From positions 480,720 to 544,719 of the forward strand of contig NZ_BLLG01000004.1 of NCBI RefSeq assembly GCF_011766325.1: a DNA stretch of 64,000 nucleotides, in the 5' to 3' direction. This DNA is from Streptomyces pacificus. Lineage in GTDB: Bacteria > Actinomycetota > Actinomycetes > Streptomycetales > Streptomycetaceae. The translations under genes were made by a program, and so were the position numbers. Each line of letters opens with the position of its first letter. Within the stretch, counting starts at the first letter, position 1. Shown here one piece after another: positions 7,521 to 15,507 of the stretch. Under the pieces are notes generated by a model. It saw only the letters and a list, made by a program, of their open reading frames with translations. It was not told where the DNA came from and ran no database searches.

Positions 7521-10500
7521 ATGGACACGCAGGCGGCACGGACGGCAGCACGGACGACGCAGACGACACGAGCGGAACAGAGCGGACAGCCGGAGCGGAC
7601 GGAACGAATGGAAGGTGCAGACCGGATGGATCCGCTGGATCTGACGGAGCGGTCGGAACGGACGGAGCGGTCGGAGCGGTCGGAACGGTCGGAACGGTCG
7701 GAACGAGGCGAAGCCGACCGGGAGTTCTGGCGCGGGGTACTGGCGCCGGGTGGCTGCACCGTCGTACCGCGGTGGGTGGCGGCCGCTCCGGCGCCGGTCA
7801 CCGGCGAGAGGGCGACGTACGAGGTGACCGTCCCCGACGCGTTGCTGCGGGGGTTGGGGCGGGTCGCGGGGGAGCTGGGCGTGCCGGTGTCGTCGCTGTT
7901 TCTGGCGGCTCATGCACGGGTGCTGGGGGTGCTGTCGGGTGAGGACGACGTGGTCACGGGTTGGGTTCCGGTCCCCGGTGGGCGGGCGTTGCCGTGTCGG
8001 GTTGCGGCCGGCGGCGGGGAGACATGGCGGGGGCTGGTGGTGGACGCGGATCAGGCGGCCTCGGGAGTGCTGGAGTATCGGGGCTTCCCGGTGGACGAGC
8101 TGGCGCGGGAGCTGGGATCGGCCGAGCCGCTGTTCGAGGTGGAGTTCGACGCCTGGGGCGGGAACGGGCCTGCGGGTGTGGATGGGCATGCGGGTGTGGC
8201 TGAGGGTGCCGGTGGTGTGAGCGGCGGGACGGTGTTGCGGCTGTCGGTACGGGGCGGGGGTGACGGTGCCCGCGGTCCCGCTGGTACCGGTCGTGCCGCT
8301 GGTACCGGTCGTGCCGGCGGTGACGGGGGTACCGGCGGGGTGGTGTTGGGGTTGCGGTATCGGATGGACGTGCTGGACCGGGAGGCCGCGGGTCGGTTCG
8401 TGGGCTATCACCTGGCCGCGCTGGAGCGATTGGTGGCGGGTCCGGACGGGGCTTTGGGTTCGGTGGTGCCGGAGGGGGAGGTGGCCTTCCAGGTGGAGGG
8501 GATGGCGGGACCGCAGCGGGAGTTGCCGGCGTTGCGGGTGCACGAGTTGTTCGAGGAGCGGGTGCGGGCGCACCCGGACGCGGTGGCGGTGGTGGACGGG
8601 GGTCGGGCATGGACGTACGGGGAGTTGAACGGACGGGCGAACCGGCTGGCACGGGCGCTGCGGGTGCGCGGGGTGGAGCGGGAGAGTGTGGTGGGGGTGG
8701 TACTGGGGCGGAACGCGGACTGGTTGGCCTCGGTGCTGGCGGTGTTCAAGGCGGGTGGGGTGTATCTGCCGATCGAGCCGGGTTTCCCGGCGGGGCGGAT
8801 CGCGGCGGTGTTGTCGCGGGCGGGGTGCCGGGTGGTGCTGAGCGAGTCGGGGAGCACCGGTTCGCTGGATCAGGCGCTGGCCTCCGCCGGTGCGGATGAC
8901 GGTGGGGCGGCGGGAAGGGGCGGCCGCAGGACCGGTCGCCGGGCCGGCGGTGGGGCAGCGGGCGGGACCGGCGGTGTGGCCGGTGGGGCCGGCTCGGCGG
9001 ATTCTGCCCGTGGGGTGGGCAGGGTGGTTGGGGTGAGTGGGGTGCAGCGGGTGCTCGTGGAGGAGGCATACGGGGAGGGGCATGCCTCGGATGATCTGGG
9101 GCTGGCGGTGGGGCCCGAGCAGTTGGCGTACATCTATTTCACTTCGGGTTCCACGGGTGAGCCGAAGGGGGCGATGTGTGAGCACGCGGGCCTGGTGAAC
9201 CATCTGCTGGCGAAGATCGACGATCTGGGGATCGTGGAGGGCAGTGCGGTGGCGCAGGTCGCGCCGCAGTGCTTCGACATCTCGTTGTGGCAGTTGCTGG
9301 CGGGTCCGCTGGTGGGCGGGCGGACGGTGCTGGTGGAGCAGGACGCTGTGCTGGATGTGTCGCGGTTCGTGGACACGGTGGTCGGTACCGGGGTGAACGT
9401 GGTGCAGGTGGTGCCGTCGTATCTGGAGGCGGTGGTGAGCGCGTTGGAGCACACACCGCGGGGACTGGGTGGGGTGCGGTGTGTGTCGGTGACCGGTGAG
9501 GCGCTGAAGCGGGAGCTGGTGGAGCGGTGGTTCGCGGTCCAGCCGGGGATCCCTCTGGTGAACGCCTACGGTCTGACGGAGACCTGCGATGACACCAACC
9601 ACGAGGTGATCACCGGGGTGGTGGATCGGGTGCTGGTGGGGCGGCCGGTGGCGAATGTGCGTGTGTATGTGGTGGACGAGGAGTTGCGGCCGGTGCCGTT
9701 GGGCGCGCCGGGGGAGATCGTGTTCTCCGGGGTGTGCGTGGGGCGGGGTTATGTCAACGACCCGGAGCGGACGGCGGCGGTGTTCGTGCCGGATCCGCTG
9801 CGGCCGGGTGAGCGGTTGTACCGCAGTGGCGACCGTGGGCGCTGGGACGCGTCGGGGCGGTTGGAGTTCCTGGGGCGGCGGGATGCCCAGGTGAAGATCC
9901 GCGGGTTCCGGATCGAGATCGGTGAGGTGGAGAACGCGTTGCTGGGTGTGGCGGGGGTGCGTGATGGTGCGGTGGTGGCCGTCGCGGGTCCGTCGGGCAA
10001 GCGGCTGGTGGCGTTCTACACCGCGTCGGCGGCGCTGGAGGGCGGGGTGCTCGCCGAGGGCCTGGGGCGGGTGCTGCCGTCGTACATGGTGCCCTCGGTG
10101 TTCCACTGGCGGCAGCGGCTGCCGCTGACCGCCAACGGCAAGGTCGACAAGAAGGCACTGACCGCGCTCGCCGGCTCGCTGGAGACCACCGGCCCGACCG
10201 GCGGCGGAGAGGGTGGGCGTCAGGCGCCGGCAACGGCGGCGGAGCGGCGGCTGGCTGCTGCCTGGTCGGCCGTGCTCGGCGTCCCGCCGGAGCAGATCGG
10301 GCGGAACGACCACTTCTTCGACCGCGGCGGCAGCTCACTCTCCGCGGTCAAACTCGCCATCGCCCTCGACCGTGCCATCACTCTCAAGGACGTCACCCGC
10401 CACCCCGTCCTCACCGACCTCGCCGCACTCCTCGACCCCGAAACCGACCCCGACCCCGAAACCGCACCCGGCCCTGACCACGCCACCGGCCACGCAGCCG

Positions 10501-11522
10501 ATCCCGCCGCCGATCCCACCGCCGACCGTGCCGAGGTCACCGACCGCTCCACCGCCGGCCAGCGGCCCGCCACCGGCAGCCACCAACCCGCCACGGACCA
10601 ACGGCCCGGCCCCCACCCACAGCAGGCACCACAGGCCATGAGCCCGCAGGGCACGGCACCGGGCACGGCACCTGGCACGGCTCAGGGCACGGCACCGGGC
10701 ACCGCGCAGGGCGGCAGCACCCCGAAGGGCACCCGCCGCAACGCCGCGGACCGCCTGCTGGAGCGCCTGTCGGAGTCCGGTGACGCGCGGGCCGGCGCGC
10801 TGGTCTGCTTCCCGTACGCGGGCGGCAACGCGGTGAACTTCCACCCGCTGGCCCGGGCCCTGGGCAGCCGCGGCCCCGCCGTGTACGCGGTCGAGCCGCC
10901 GGGCCACGACGTGGCGGCCGCCCGCGAGCCCTTCGCCCCGCTGGAGCAGTTGGTCGACCGGGTCGTCGACGAGATCACCGGGCTCGGCCTGCCCCGGGTG
11001 CTGCTGTGGGGCCACTCGTCCGGTACCGCTCCGGCCGTCGAGACGGCGCGCAGACTCCAGGCACGCGGTGTCGGAGTGGAGCGGGTCTTCCTCGCAGCCC
11101 AGCTGCTCGGCGAGGCGGCGGAGCGGCGCGGCGCGGCCGAGCGGCTCTCCCGCAGCAGCGACGCCGAGATCGCCGCCGGGCTGGGCGCCGATCTCGGCCA
11201 CACCGCACTCGGCGAACTGGACGCCCGGCGCGCCGAGCGCATCGGCGCCGCCTACCGGCACGACTGCGTGGCCGCCCACGGCTACTTCGCCGGTCTCCTG
11301 CAGACCCCGCCCGCCGTGAAGCTGTCCGCGCCGGTCACCGTCGTCGTGGCCGCCGACGACCCCGTCACCGCGCCTCCCGGACGGCGTCTCGACTGGCGGC
11401 TGCTTGCGGACCGCGTCGACGTGTGCGAGCTGCCCGACGGCGGCCACTGGTTCCTGCGCACCCGTCCGGCAGAGGCGGCACGCGCCGTGCTCCGCGCCAC
11501 CGTCCTGCCGGCTCCCTCCTGA
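7521..11522 (+). CDS. NRPS: truncated C - A - T - thioesterase
   Basis: A 1333-residue protein starting at ATG behind GAGGGAG. Order: an Arg/Glu/Ser repeat tail (~30-60); the C-lobe of a condensation domain (~70-330, from REFWRGVL) without the HHxxxDG lobe; an adenylation domain (~335-880) with YFTSGSTGEPKG, FDISLWQ, NAYGLTET, YRSGDRG, KIRGFRIEIGEVE and NGKVDKK; a carrier domain (~895-965, FFDRGGSSLSAVKL); a ~100-residue Pro/Gln-rich linker; and a type II-like thioesterase (~1075-1333) with GHSSG, an AADDP Asp and GGHWF His. My reading of the specificity pocket is D-I-W-Q-S-T-A-D-D; the paired acids at the base would suit a cationic side chain such as diaminopropionate (inference). It may also charge the carrier of the Pls-like protein. 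No MbtH gene is near. Wobble usage switches from G-rich to C-rich near 10.1-10.3 kb. Confidence 0.85.
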   Translation: MDTQAARTAARTTQTTRAEQSGQPERTERMEGADRMDPLDLTERSERTERSERSERSERSERGEADREFWRGVLAPGGCTVVPRWVAAAPAPVTGERATYEVTVPDALLRGLGRVAGELGVPVSSLFLAAHARVLGVLSGEDDVVTGWVPVPGGRALPCRVAAGGGETWRGLVVDADQAASGVLEYRGFPVDELARELGSAEPLFEVEFDAWGGNGPAGVDGHAGVAEGAGGVSGGTVLRLSVRGGGDGARGPAGTGRAAGTGRAGGDGGTGGVVLGLRYRMDVLDREAAGRFVGYHLAALERLVAGPDGALGSVVPEGEVAFQVEGMAGPQRELPALRVHELFEERVRAHPDAVAVVDGGRAWTYGELNGRANRLARALRVRGVERESVVGVVLGRNADWLASVLAVFKAGGVYLPIEPGFPAGRIAAVLSRAGCRVVLSESGSTGSLDQALASAGADDGGAAGRGGRRTGRRAGGGAAGGTGGVAGGAGSADSARGVGRVVGVSGVQRVLVEEAYGEGHASDDLGLAVGPEQLAYIYFTSGSTGEPKGAMCEHAGLVNHLLAKIDDLGIVEGSAVAQVAPQCFDISLWQLLAGPLVGGRTVLVEQDAVLDVSRFVDTVVGTGVNVVQVVPSYLEAVVSALEHTPRGLGGVRCVSVTGEALKRELVERWFAVQPGIPLVNAYGLTETCDDTNHEVITGVVDRVLVGRPVANVRVYVVDEELRPVPLGAPGEIVFSGVCVGRGYVNDPERTAAVFVPDPLRPGERLYRSGDRGRWDASGRLEFLGRRDAQVKIRGFRIEIGEVENALLGVAGVRDGAVVAVAGPSGKRLVAFYTASAALEGGVLAEGLGRVLPSYMVPSVFHWRQRLPLTANGKVDKKALTALAGSLETTGPTGGGEGGRQAPATAAERRLAAAWSAVLGVPPEQIGRNDHFFDRGGSSLSAVKLAIALDRAITLKDVTRHPVLTDLAALLDPETDPDPETAPGPDHATGHAADPAADPTADRAEVTDRSTAGQRPATGSHQPATDQRPGPHPQQAPQAMSPQGTAPGTAPGTAQGTAPGTAQGGSTPKGTRRNAADRLLERLSESGDARAGALVCFPYAGGNAVNFHPLARALGSRGPAVYAVEPPGHDVAAAREPFAPLEQLVDRVVDEITGLGLPRVLLWGHSSGTAPAVETARRLQARGVGVERVFLAAQLLGEAAERRGAAERLSRSSDAEIAAGLGADLGHTALGELDARRAERIGAAYRHDCVAAHGYFAGLLQTPPAVKLSAPVTVVVAADDPVTAPPGRRLDWRLLADRVDVCELPDGGHWFLRTRPAEAARAVLRATVLPAPS
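7645..7706. repeat. 9-bp tandem repeat inside the NRPS gene
   Basis: Imperfect copies of CGGTCGGAA encode an ERS/ERT repeat (SERSERSERSER) just before the truncated condensation domain. It looks like a slippage-prone low-complexity tail. Confidence 0.8.
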
Positions 11523-11554
11523 GCTTCCACCGACTTCCACCGAAAGGAAAAGCG

Positions 11555-12562
11555 ATGTCCTCCTCATCCCAGGTGTCCGTGCTCGACGTGGAGTCCCAGC
11601 CGGGCAGGCCCCCGGTTCTGCACGTCGAGTCCCCCGGGGACGCGTCGAGTTGGGCCGCCGGGCAGCGGGACGCGCTGCGCTCCCTCGTCGCCGGGCGCGG
11701 CGCGGTGCTGGTGCGCGGTCTGGGGCTGCGCGGGGCGGACCAGGTCGGGGCGGTGTTCCAGCAGCTGGCGGGCGGGCCGCTGATGAGCGAGCGGGAGGCC
11801 TTCGCCGCCCGGGAGTCGTACCGGGACGGGGTGTACTCCTCCACCACATGGCCGCCGAACCAGCCGATGTGTATGCACCATGAACTCAGCTACGCGCTGA
11901 CGTTCCCCGGGATGATGATGTTCGCGTGCCTGACCGCTCCCGCGTCCGGCGGGGTGACCGGGGTCTCGGACGCCTCGGCCGTGCTGGAGGCACTGCCCGC
12001 GGCGATGGTGGAGCGGTTCGAGCGGGAGGGCTGGCTCCTCACCCGCAGCTACAACGACGAGATCGGCGCCTCCTGGGCCGAGGCCTTCGGGACCGGCGAC
12101 CGCGGCGCCGTCGAGGAGTACTGCCGTGCCAACGCCATCGACTTCGCCTGGCAGAGCGACGGCGGACTGCGCACCCGCCAGCGCCGCAGCGCGGTCGTGC
12201 GCCACCCGGCGACCGGGGCCCGCTGCTGGTTCAACCAGATCGCCTTCCTCAACGAGTGGACCCTCGCCCCAGAGGTCCGCGAGTACCTCATCGACGTCTA
12301 CGGCGAGGACGGTCTGCCGTTCAACACCCGCTACGGCAACGGCGACCCCGTCGGCGAGGACGTCGTCCAGACCCTCAACGAGGTCTACGAGGCCCATACG
12401 GCCCGCGAGCCCTGGCAGCCCGGCGACCTTCTGCTCGTCGACAACATCCGCACCGCCCACAGCCGCGAACCCTACGACGGCCCCCGCGAGATCCTCGTCG
12501 GGCTGGCCGACCCGGTGCCGCTGTCCGGCTGCTCGCCGACCGTGGAGGTGAGAGCCACATGA
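11555..12562 (+). CDS. TauD/SyrP-like Fe(II)/2-oxoglutarate-dependent hydroxylase
   Basis: A 335-residue protein of the TauD superfamily. The start ATG follows AAAGGAAA. The metal facial triad is visible: H108 and E110 in MCMHHELSY and the distal H302 in DNIRTAHSREPY, with the 2-oxoglutarate-binding Arg expected in the SREPYDGPREILV stretch. The HxE motif with LSYALTFP resembles SyrP-type enzymes that beta-hydroxylate carrier-bound amino acids in NRPS pathways. It lies 32 bp after the NRPS gene and overlaps the next ORF, so it probably hydroxylates the monomer or the product of this operon. Free versus carrier-bound substrate cannot be told from sequence. Confidence 0.85.
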   Translation: MSSSSQVSVLDVESQPGRPPVLHVESPGDASSWAAGQRDALRSLVAGRGAVLVRGLGLRGADQVGAVFQQLAGGPLMSEREAFAARESYRDGVYSSTTWPPNQPMCMHHELSYALTFPGMMMFACLTAPASGGVTGVSDASAVLEALPAAMVERFEREGWLLTRSYNDEIGASWAEAFGTGDRGAVEEYCRANAIDFAWQSDGGLRTRQRRSAVVRHPATGARCWFNQIAFLNEWTLAPEVREYLIDVYGEDGLPFNTRYGNGDPVGEDVVQTLNEVYEAHTAREPWQPGDLLLVDNIRTAHSREPYDGPREILVGLADPVPLSGCSPTVEVRAT

Positions 12563-12693
12563 ACGCCGTCCGGTCCAGCGGGACGGAGTCCGCCGCGGAA
12601 CCCGCCCACGAGAGGCTGATCGTGGAACTCGTCGAGGCCGCGTACCGGATGCACGGCCAGGGCCGTACGGATGAGCGGCCCGGACGCGGATGA
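12559..12693 (+). CDS. 44-residue ORF translationally coupled to the hydroxylase
   Basis: The ATG overlaps the hydroxylase TGA (ATGA), the usual Streptomyces coupling arrangement. Codons keep high G/C wobble. The product is acidic-then-basic with one amphipathic stretch (HERLIVELVEAAYRMHG) and no recognisable domain. It could be a small partner protein of the operon or a relict. Confidence 0.5.
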   Translation: MNAVRSSGTESAAEPAHERLIVELVEAAYRMHGQGRTDERPGRG

Positions 12694-12816
12694 GGAGGCT
12701 CTTTGCCGGACTGGTCCCAGGAGAGATCAAGGGTCAGGTCTCCGTAGCAGTTACGGACGACACCACGGCCGCTGACGCAGGGGCCCCACGGACCCGCTGC
12801 AGATGAGGAGGCCATC

Positions 12817-13911
12817 GTGCCTGTCATATCCGTTCCCCAGGACTTCAACGAAGACGATCTCTACATCGACCTCGCGTCGATCTTCGGACACTCGCTCTTC
12901 CTGAAGTGCGAGGGCTTCAACTTCGCCGGCTCGATCAAGCTCAAGGCCGCGATCGAGATGGTGGAGGCCGCCGAGCGGGACGGAGTCCTGACCCGGGATT
13001 CGATCCTCGTGGAGTCCTCCTCGGGCAACCTGGGTGTGGCGCTGAGCATGATCGCGGCAAGCAAGGGCTACCGGTTCCTGTGCGTCACCGACTCCCGCTG
13101 CAATCTGACGACCAGGCTGATGATGGAGGCGCTGGGCAGCCAGGTGCACGTCATCGCCAGCCAGGAGGCGAGCGGCAGCTTCCTGGGCGCGCGGATCGAC
13201 TACCTCCGCGCCCTGTGCGCCTCCGACAGCCGGTACGTGTGGCTCAGCCAGTACACGAACCCGGGCAACTGGAAGGCGCACTACCGCAGGACGGCGCCGG
13301 AGATCGCGAGCCGCTTCCCCGAACTGGACACGCTGTTCGTCGGCGCCGGGACCACCGGCACGCTCATGGGCTGCGCCCGCTTCTTCCGCGACTGGCACCG
13401 GCCGGTGCGGATCGTCGCGGTGGACAGCGTCGGGTCCGTGACCTTCGGGGGTGAGTCGGGGCGCAGAATGATCCCCGGGCTGGGGATGAGCATCCGCCCC
13501 CCGCTGCTCGACGAGTCCTATGTGGACGAGGTGATCCGCGTCGAGGAACGGGACACCATTCGGACCTGCCACCGGCTGGCCCGCCGCGGTTTCCTGTTCG
13601 GCGGCTCCACCGGCACCGTCGTCAGCGGCGCCATGGGCTGGCTCGCCGAACACGGCGGCGACGGGCGGACGGCCGTGGCCATCGCGCCCGACCTGGGCGA
13701 GCGCTACCTCGACACCGTCTACCAGACCAACTGGCTGCAGGGGCTCTACGGTGACGACGTCCTCGACCCGGAGCTGACGGAGACCGAGTCCTGGATCCTG
13801 CCCGCCTCGCCCCCGCCGGCACCCTCGCCGGGCGGCCGGCGTCCGCACCTGGGGACGGGCGGCCGCGCGGGCAGTCGGCGCCACCGGCGCAAGAGCGGCG
13901 GGGAGTCCTGA
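12817..13911 (+). CDS. SbnA-like PLP synthase (2,3-diaminopropionate pathway)
   Basis: A 364-residue type II PLP enzyme (cysteine synthase fold) from a GTG start behind GAGGAG. The PLP Schiff-base lysine is K41 in NFAGSIKLKAA; SSSGNLGVAL is the substrate-binding loop; VGAGTTGTLMG binds the phosphate; FGGSTGTVV is also conserved. The extended C-terminus and QTNWLQGLYG are SbnA-like. SbnA joins O-phosphoserine and glutamate to N-(1-amino-1-carboxy-2-ethyl)-glutamate, which SbnB then oxidises to L-2,3-diaminopropionate. No SbnB-like dehydrogenase is encoded nearby, so either it lies elsewhere or this enzyme makes a different beta-substituted alanine. About 50 C-terminal residues are Pro/Gly/Arg-rich. 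Confidence 0.85.
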   Translation: MPVISVPQDFNEDDLYIDLASIFGHSLFLKCEGFNFAGSIKLKAAIEMVEAAERDGVLTRDSILVESSSGNLGVALSMIAASKGYRFLCVTDSRCNLTTRLMMEALGSQVHVIASQEASGSFLGARIDYLRALCASDSRYVWLSQYTNPGNWKAHYRRTAPEIASRFPELDTLFVGAGTTGTLMGCARFFRDWHRPVRIVAVDSVGSVTFGGESGRRMIPGLGMSIRPPLLDESYVDEVIRVEERDTIRTCHRLARRGFLFGGSTGTVVSGAMGWLAEHGGDGRTAVAIAPDLGERYLDTVYQTNWLQGLYGDDVLDPELTETESWILPASPPPAPSPGGRRPHLGTGGRAGSRRHRRKSGGES

Positions 13912-13988
13912 GGGCGCGGAGGAGACGGGGCCGCCCCGGGACGCCCGGCACCAGGCCCCCTGGCGTCCCGTGACTCCCGGGACCTCCC

Positions 13989-14128
13989 GTGCCCCCGCGC
14001 GACCTCCGGGGGCACGCGCGACCTCCGGGGGCACGCGCAACCTCCCGGGGCACGCGCAACCTCCCGGGGCACGCGCAACCTCCCGGGGCACGCGCAACCT
14101 CCCGGGGGCACGCGCAACCTCCCGGGGC
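13989..14128. repeat. 19-bp tandem repeat between convergent genes
   Basis: About seven copies of a 19-base unit (CACGCGCAACCTCCCGGGG), at 14013, 14032, 14051, 14070, 14089 and 14109 with a degenerate first copy near 13994. The CTCCCGGGG part is self-complementary, so the array may fold and act as a bidirectional terminator. Just after it, CACGAGACCCGGAGGGCG occurs twice (14135 and 14163). Confidence 0.9.
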
Positions 14129-14195
14129 CTCCGAGCACGAGACCCGGAGGGCGAGGCACCGGGCACGAGACCCGGAGGGCGTGGGACCGCCCTGC

Positions 14196-15281
14196 TCAGA
14201 GCGGCGCCAGCCGGTGGCCCAGGCCGGGCAGGTCCGGGAGCTGGACATGGCCCGTGCCGTCCGTCGCCGCGAAGGTCTCGGGGGCCAGCGGCTCCTGTTC
14301 GACGAGCAGCGGGCCGACCAGATCGGGCGGCACCGTGGCGTGCGGAAGGGCCGCGGCGAGATGGGCCGCCGCCAGGGTGGCGACACCCAGCTCCGGCATG
14401 GTGCCGATCTTCACGGCGAGCCCCGCGGCCTCCGCCACCGCGGCGATCTGGCGCGCCCGGTGCAGGCCGCCGACCTTCAGGATCTTGATGTTGAGCACAT
14501 CGGCGGCCCCGCGGCGGACGATCTCCAGAGCGTCGTGCAGGGACTGCAGCGACTCGTCGGCCATCACCCGGGCACCGCCCTGGGCGCGCAGCGCGGCGAG
14601 CCCGGGGAGGTCCCAGCGGGGCAGGGGCTGTTCCACGAGGTCGAGACCGGCGTCGGAGAGGCGCGCGACCGTACGGAGCGCACTGCCGGGCGCGTACCCC
14701 TCGTTGGCGTCGAGGGAGAGCGCCACCGAGTCGGGGACGGACTTGCGTACGGCAGAGACGAGTTCCACGTCCCGCTCGGGGTCCTCACCGCCTTTGAGCT
14801 TGATGTGGGGGAAGCCGCGCGCGGCGTACCGGGCGGCCTCCTCGGCGCTCTCCTCGACACCGCCGAGTCCGACCACCCAGGTGGTGGGCACGCGGCGCGT
14901 CACGGCCCCGCCCAGGAGGACATGCGCGGGCCAGCCCGCCGCGCGGGCGGCCAGGTCGTGCAGGGCGAGGTCGAGCGCGGCCTTGGCCAGGTGCTGGCCG
15001 CGGATCGCGGCGTCCATGGCGGCGTGCGCCCCTGCCAGGTCGCGCGGATCGCGGCCGATGAGGGCGGGCGCGGCGTGCTCGGTGAGGGCGGCCCGCAGCC
15101 CGGCCAGGGTCTCCCCCGTATAGGGGGTCATCGGCGAGGCCTCGCCGAAGCCCGACGCCCCGTCGGCGGTGCGTACCTCCACCAGCAGGCTGACGAGTTC
15201 GGGGCTGGTTCCGCTGCTGATCGCGAACGGACGGCGGTAGGGGGCGCGGACCACTCGGGTGTGGAACGAGGCGATCTTCAA
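14196..15281 (-). CDS. enolase-superfamily dipeptide epimerase / muconate-cycloisomerase-like enzyme
   Basis: A 361-residue protein starting MKIASFHTRVVRAPYRRPF. The catalytic pair K161/K163 (HIKLKGG), metal ligands D191 (LDANEGY), E217 (VEQPL) and D242 (MADESL), and K266 (NIKILKVGG) place it in the muconate-cycloisomerase subgroup. Typical reactions are dipeptide (L-Ala-D/L-Glu-type) epimerisation or N-acyl amino acid racemisation, through an enolate intermediate held by Mg2+. The substrate cannot be fixed by motif reading. A palindrome at 15309 lies 28 bp upstream, so it should belong to the regulon of the adjacent regulator. Confidence 0.85.
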   Translation of the reverse strand: MKIASFHTRVVRAPYRRPFAISSGTSPELVSLLVEVRTADGASGFGEASPMTPYTGETLAGLRAALTEHAAPALIGRDPRDLAGAHAAMDAAIRGQHLAKAALDLALHDLAARAAGWPAHVLLGGAVTRRVPTTWVVGLGGVEESAEEAARYAARGFPHIKLKGGEDPERDVELVSAVRKSVPDSVALSLDANEGYAPGSALRTVARLSDAGLDLVEQPLPRWDLPGLAALRAQGGARVMADESLQSLHDALEIVRRGAADVLNIKILKVGGLHRARQIAAVAEAAGLAVKIGTMPELGVATLAAAHLAAALPHATVPPDLVGPLLVEQEPLAPETFAATDGTGHVQLPDLPGLGHRLAPL

Positions 15282-15308
15282 GCCGGCTCAGCTCCTTCGC
15301 AGCTGTGG

Positions 15309-15326
15309 TTTCGGTCCGGACCGTAA
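15309..15326. promoter_or_regulatory. palindromic operator, copy 1 (epimerase promoter)
   Basis: TTTCGGTCCGGACCGTAA, with half-sites TTTCGGTCC and GGACCGTAA meeting at a centre between 15317 and 15318. It lies directly upstream of the epimerase start. A further lone half-site GGACCGTA is at about 15369. Confidence 0.75.
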
Positions 15327-15507
15327 CCTCCCGCACGGCAGCCGTACCCAAACGGGTGGGTGCCGTGCGGACCGTACGCAAACCCGCGGCGCCGGAGGCC
15401 GGTGAGAGGCATGCCAACCGAGCCGCGGGAGGCCGGGCGCAGAAGGGCGCCGGTGAAGGCCGCACGCCCGCCGGCGGCGGCGATGGAAGCCGCGGCCGCG
15501 CGCGGGA

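Noticed and set aside
4815..10313. Very long open frame (1832 codons) on the minus strand
   Set aside because: It is antisense to the Pls-like and NRPS genes, rich in Arg/His/Pro, without any domain; an artefact of high GC.
4926..13911. Siderophore cluster of the staphyloferrin B type
   Set aside because: Apart from SbnA there are no IucA/IucC synthetases, exporters or iron-uptake genes; the Pls-like architecture points elsewhere.
13989..14128. CRISPR array
   Set aside because: The units are contiguous 19-bp tandem copies with no unique spacers.
15368..15385. Fifth copy of the regulon palindrome near the epimerase
   Set aside because: Only a lone half-site GGACCGTA without a second arm.
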